Shown in pieces: positions 42,757 to 42,894 of a DNA stretch of 42,894 bases. The DNA is from an uncultured Clostridia bacterium. GTDB lineage: Bacteria > Bacillota > Clostridia > TANB77 > CAG-508. Within the stretch, counting starts at the first letter, position 1. Every line of letters starts with the position of its first letter. The notes below the pieces were generated by a model. That model was not told where the DNA came from, did no database searches, and saw nothing but the letters and a program-made list of their open reading frames with translations. The translations under genes were made by a program, and so were the position numbers. The stretch covers positions 1 through 42,894 of the forward strand of contig CANQDX010000009.1 in assembly GCA_947594065.1 (NCBI GenBank). The letters are read 5' to 3'.

Positions 42757-42894
42757 TTATTTTGTTTCTTTATGTGTTGTACGTTTTTTGCAGAATTTGC
42801 AATATTTAACTACTTCTAATCTGTCTGTATTATTTCTTTTATTTTTTGAAGTCATATAGTTTCTTCTTTTACATTCTGTACATTCTAATGTAAT
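42757..42894 (-). CDS. rpmG: Large-subunit ribosomal protein L33, start outside the window
   Basis: Forty-five C-terminal residues of L33 are seen, from [13 protein letters not shown] to [16 protein letters not shown]. Two CxxC pairs bind zinc. Only about four or five N-terminal residues are missing. The order rpmG-secE-nusG is standard. Confidence 0.95.
   Translation of the reverse strand: MTLECTECKRRNYMTSKNKRNNTDRLEVVKYCKFCKKRTTHKETK

Overview
The window is strongly AT-rich, densely coded DNA from a spore-forming, Gram-positive-type bacterium, most likely an uncultured member of the Clostridia (Bacillota). The evidence is spoVAC-spoVAD-spoVAE, spoIIID, ylbJ and a bofC-like gene for sporulation, lexA and r-protein leaders of the Firmicutes kind, strong GGAGG ribosome sites with near-consensus sigma-A promoters, and a Gram-positive type IV pilus locus without a secretin. 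No tRNA, rRNA, insertion sequence, phage gene or CRISPR array was seen. Species cannot be named from the sequence alone.

Layout. (1) 1-1800: an MqsR-like toxin and an MqsA-like zinc-finger/HTH antitoxin fused to a Panacea (DUF4065) domain. A 35-bp promoter/operator segment occurs on both sides of the pair. (2) 1822-11646, minus strand: a ROK sugar kinase and a type IV pilus operon, transcribed pilM-pilN (fused), pilO, a pilP-like gene, a short pilin, a divergent prepilin peptidase, two pseudopilins, pilB, pilT, pilC. (3) 11973-14089, plus strand: dodecin followed by spoVAC-spoVAD-spoVAE. (4) 14186-16630: infC-rpmI-rplT facing away from rplM-rpsI, each with a probable r-protein leader; infC appears to start with AUA. 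(5) 16700-23880: lexA, obg, trpS, a MazG-like gene, a tagO/wecA-type transferase, rpiB, ylbJ, spoIIID and rnhB. (6) 24096-31063: htrA, yibE/F, an RsiV-like protein, clpE, pgsA and a bofC-like gene. (7) 31131-34147: a 960-residue protein of unknown function, translationally coupled to a 45-residue protein. (8) 34211-38828: comEC, an SH3b-NlpC/P60 peptidase and mtnN. (9) 38980-42894: rpmG-secE-nusG-rplK-rplA-rplJ-rplL, ending at a terminator without rpoBC.

Most interesting. Two 90-bp copies of a previously unnamed element (39475-39564 and 41708-41797) lie just after rplJ and nusG. They can fold into a cloverleaf-like four-way junction. Six of their nine differences form three compensatory base-pair changes, which is direct evidence of selection on a folded structure. 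A truncated copy follows rpmI, and a different GC-rich hairpin block fills the rplK-rplA gap. Other points are a prepilin peptidase lacking the GxGD motif, a PilM-PilN fusion, and three conserved genes (obg, pgsA, comEC) each broken by what looks like one extra base in a short A or T run.

How the parts fit. The pilus genes and ComEC could together support surface motility and DNA uptake. PilT gives retraction, but ComEA and ComFA are not in the window. SpoVA proteins, SpoIIID, YlbJ and the BofC-like protein act in spore formation and germination. The r-protein operons appear to be controlled by leader RNAs.
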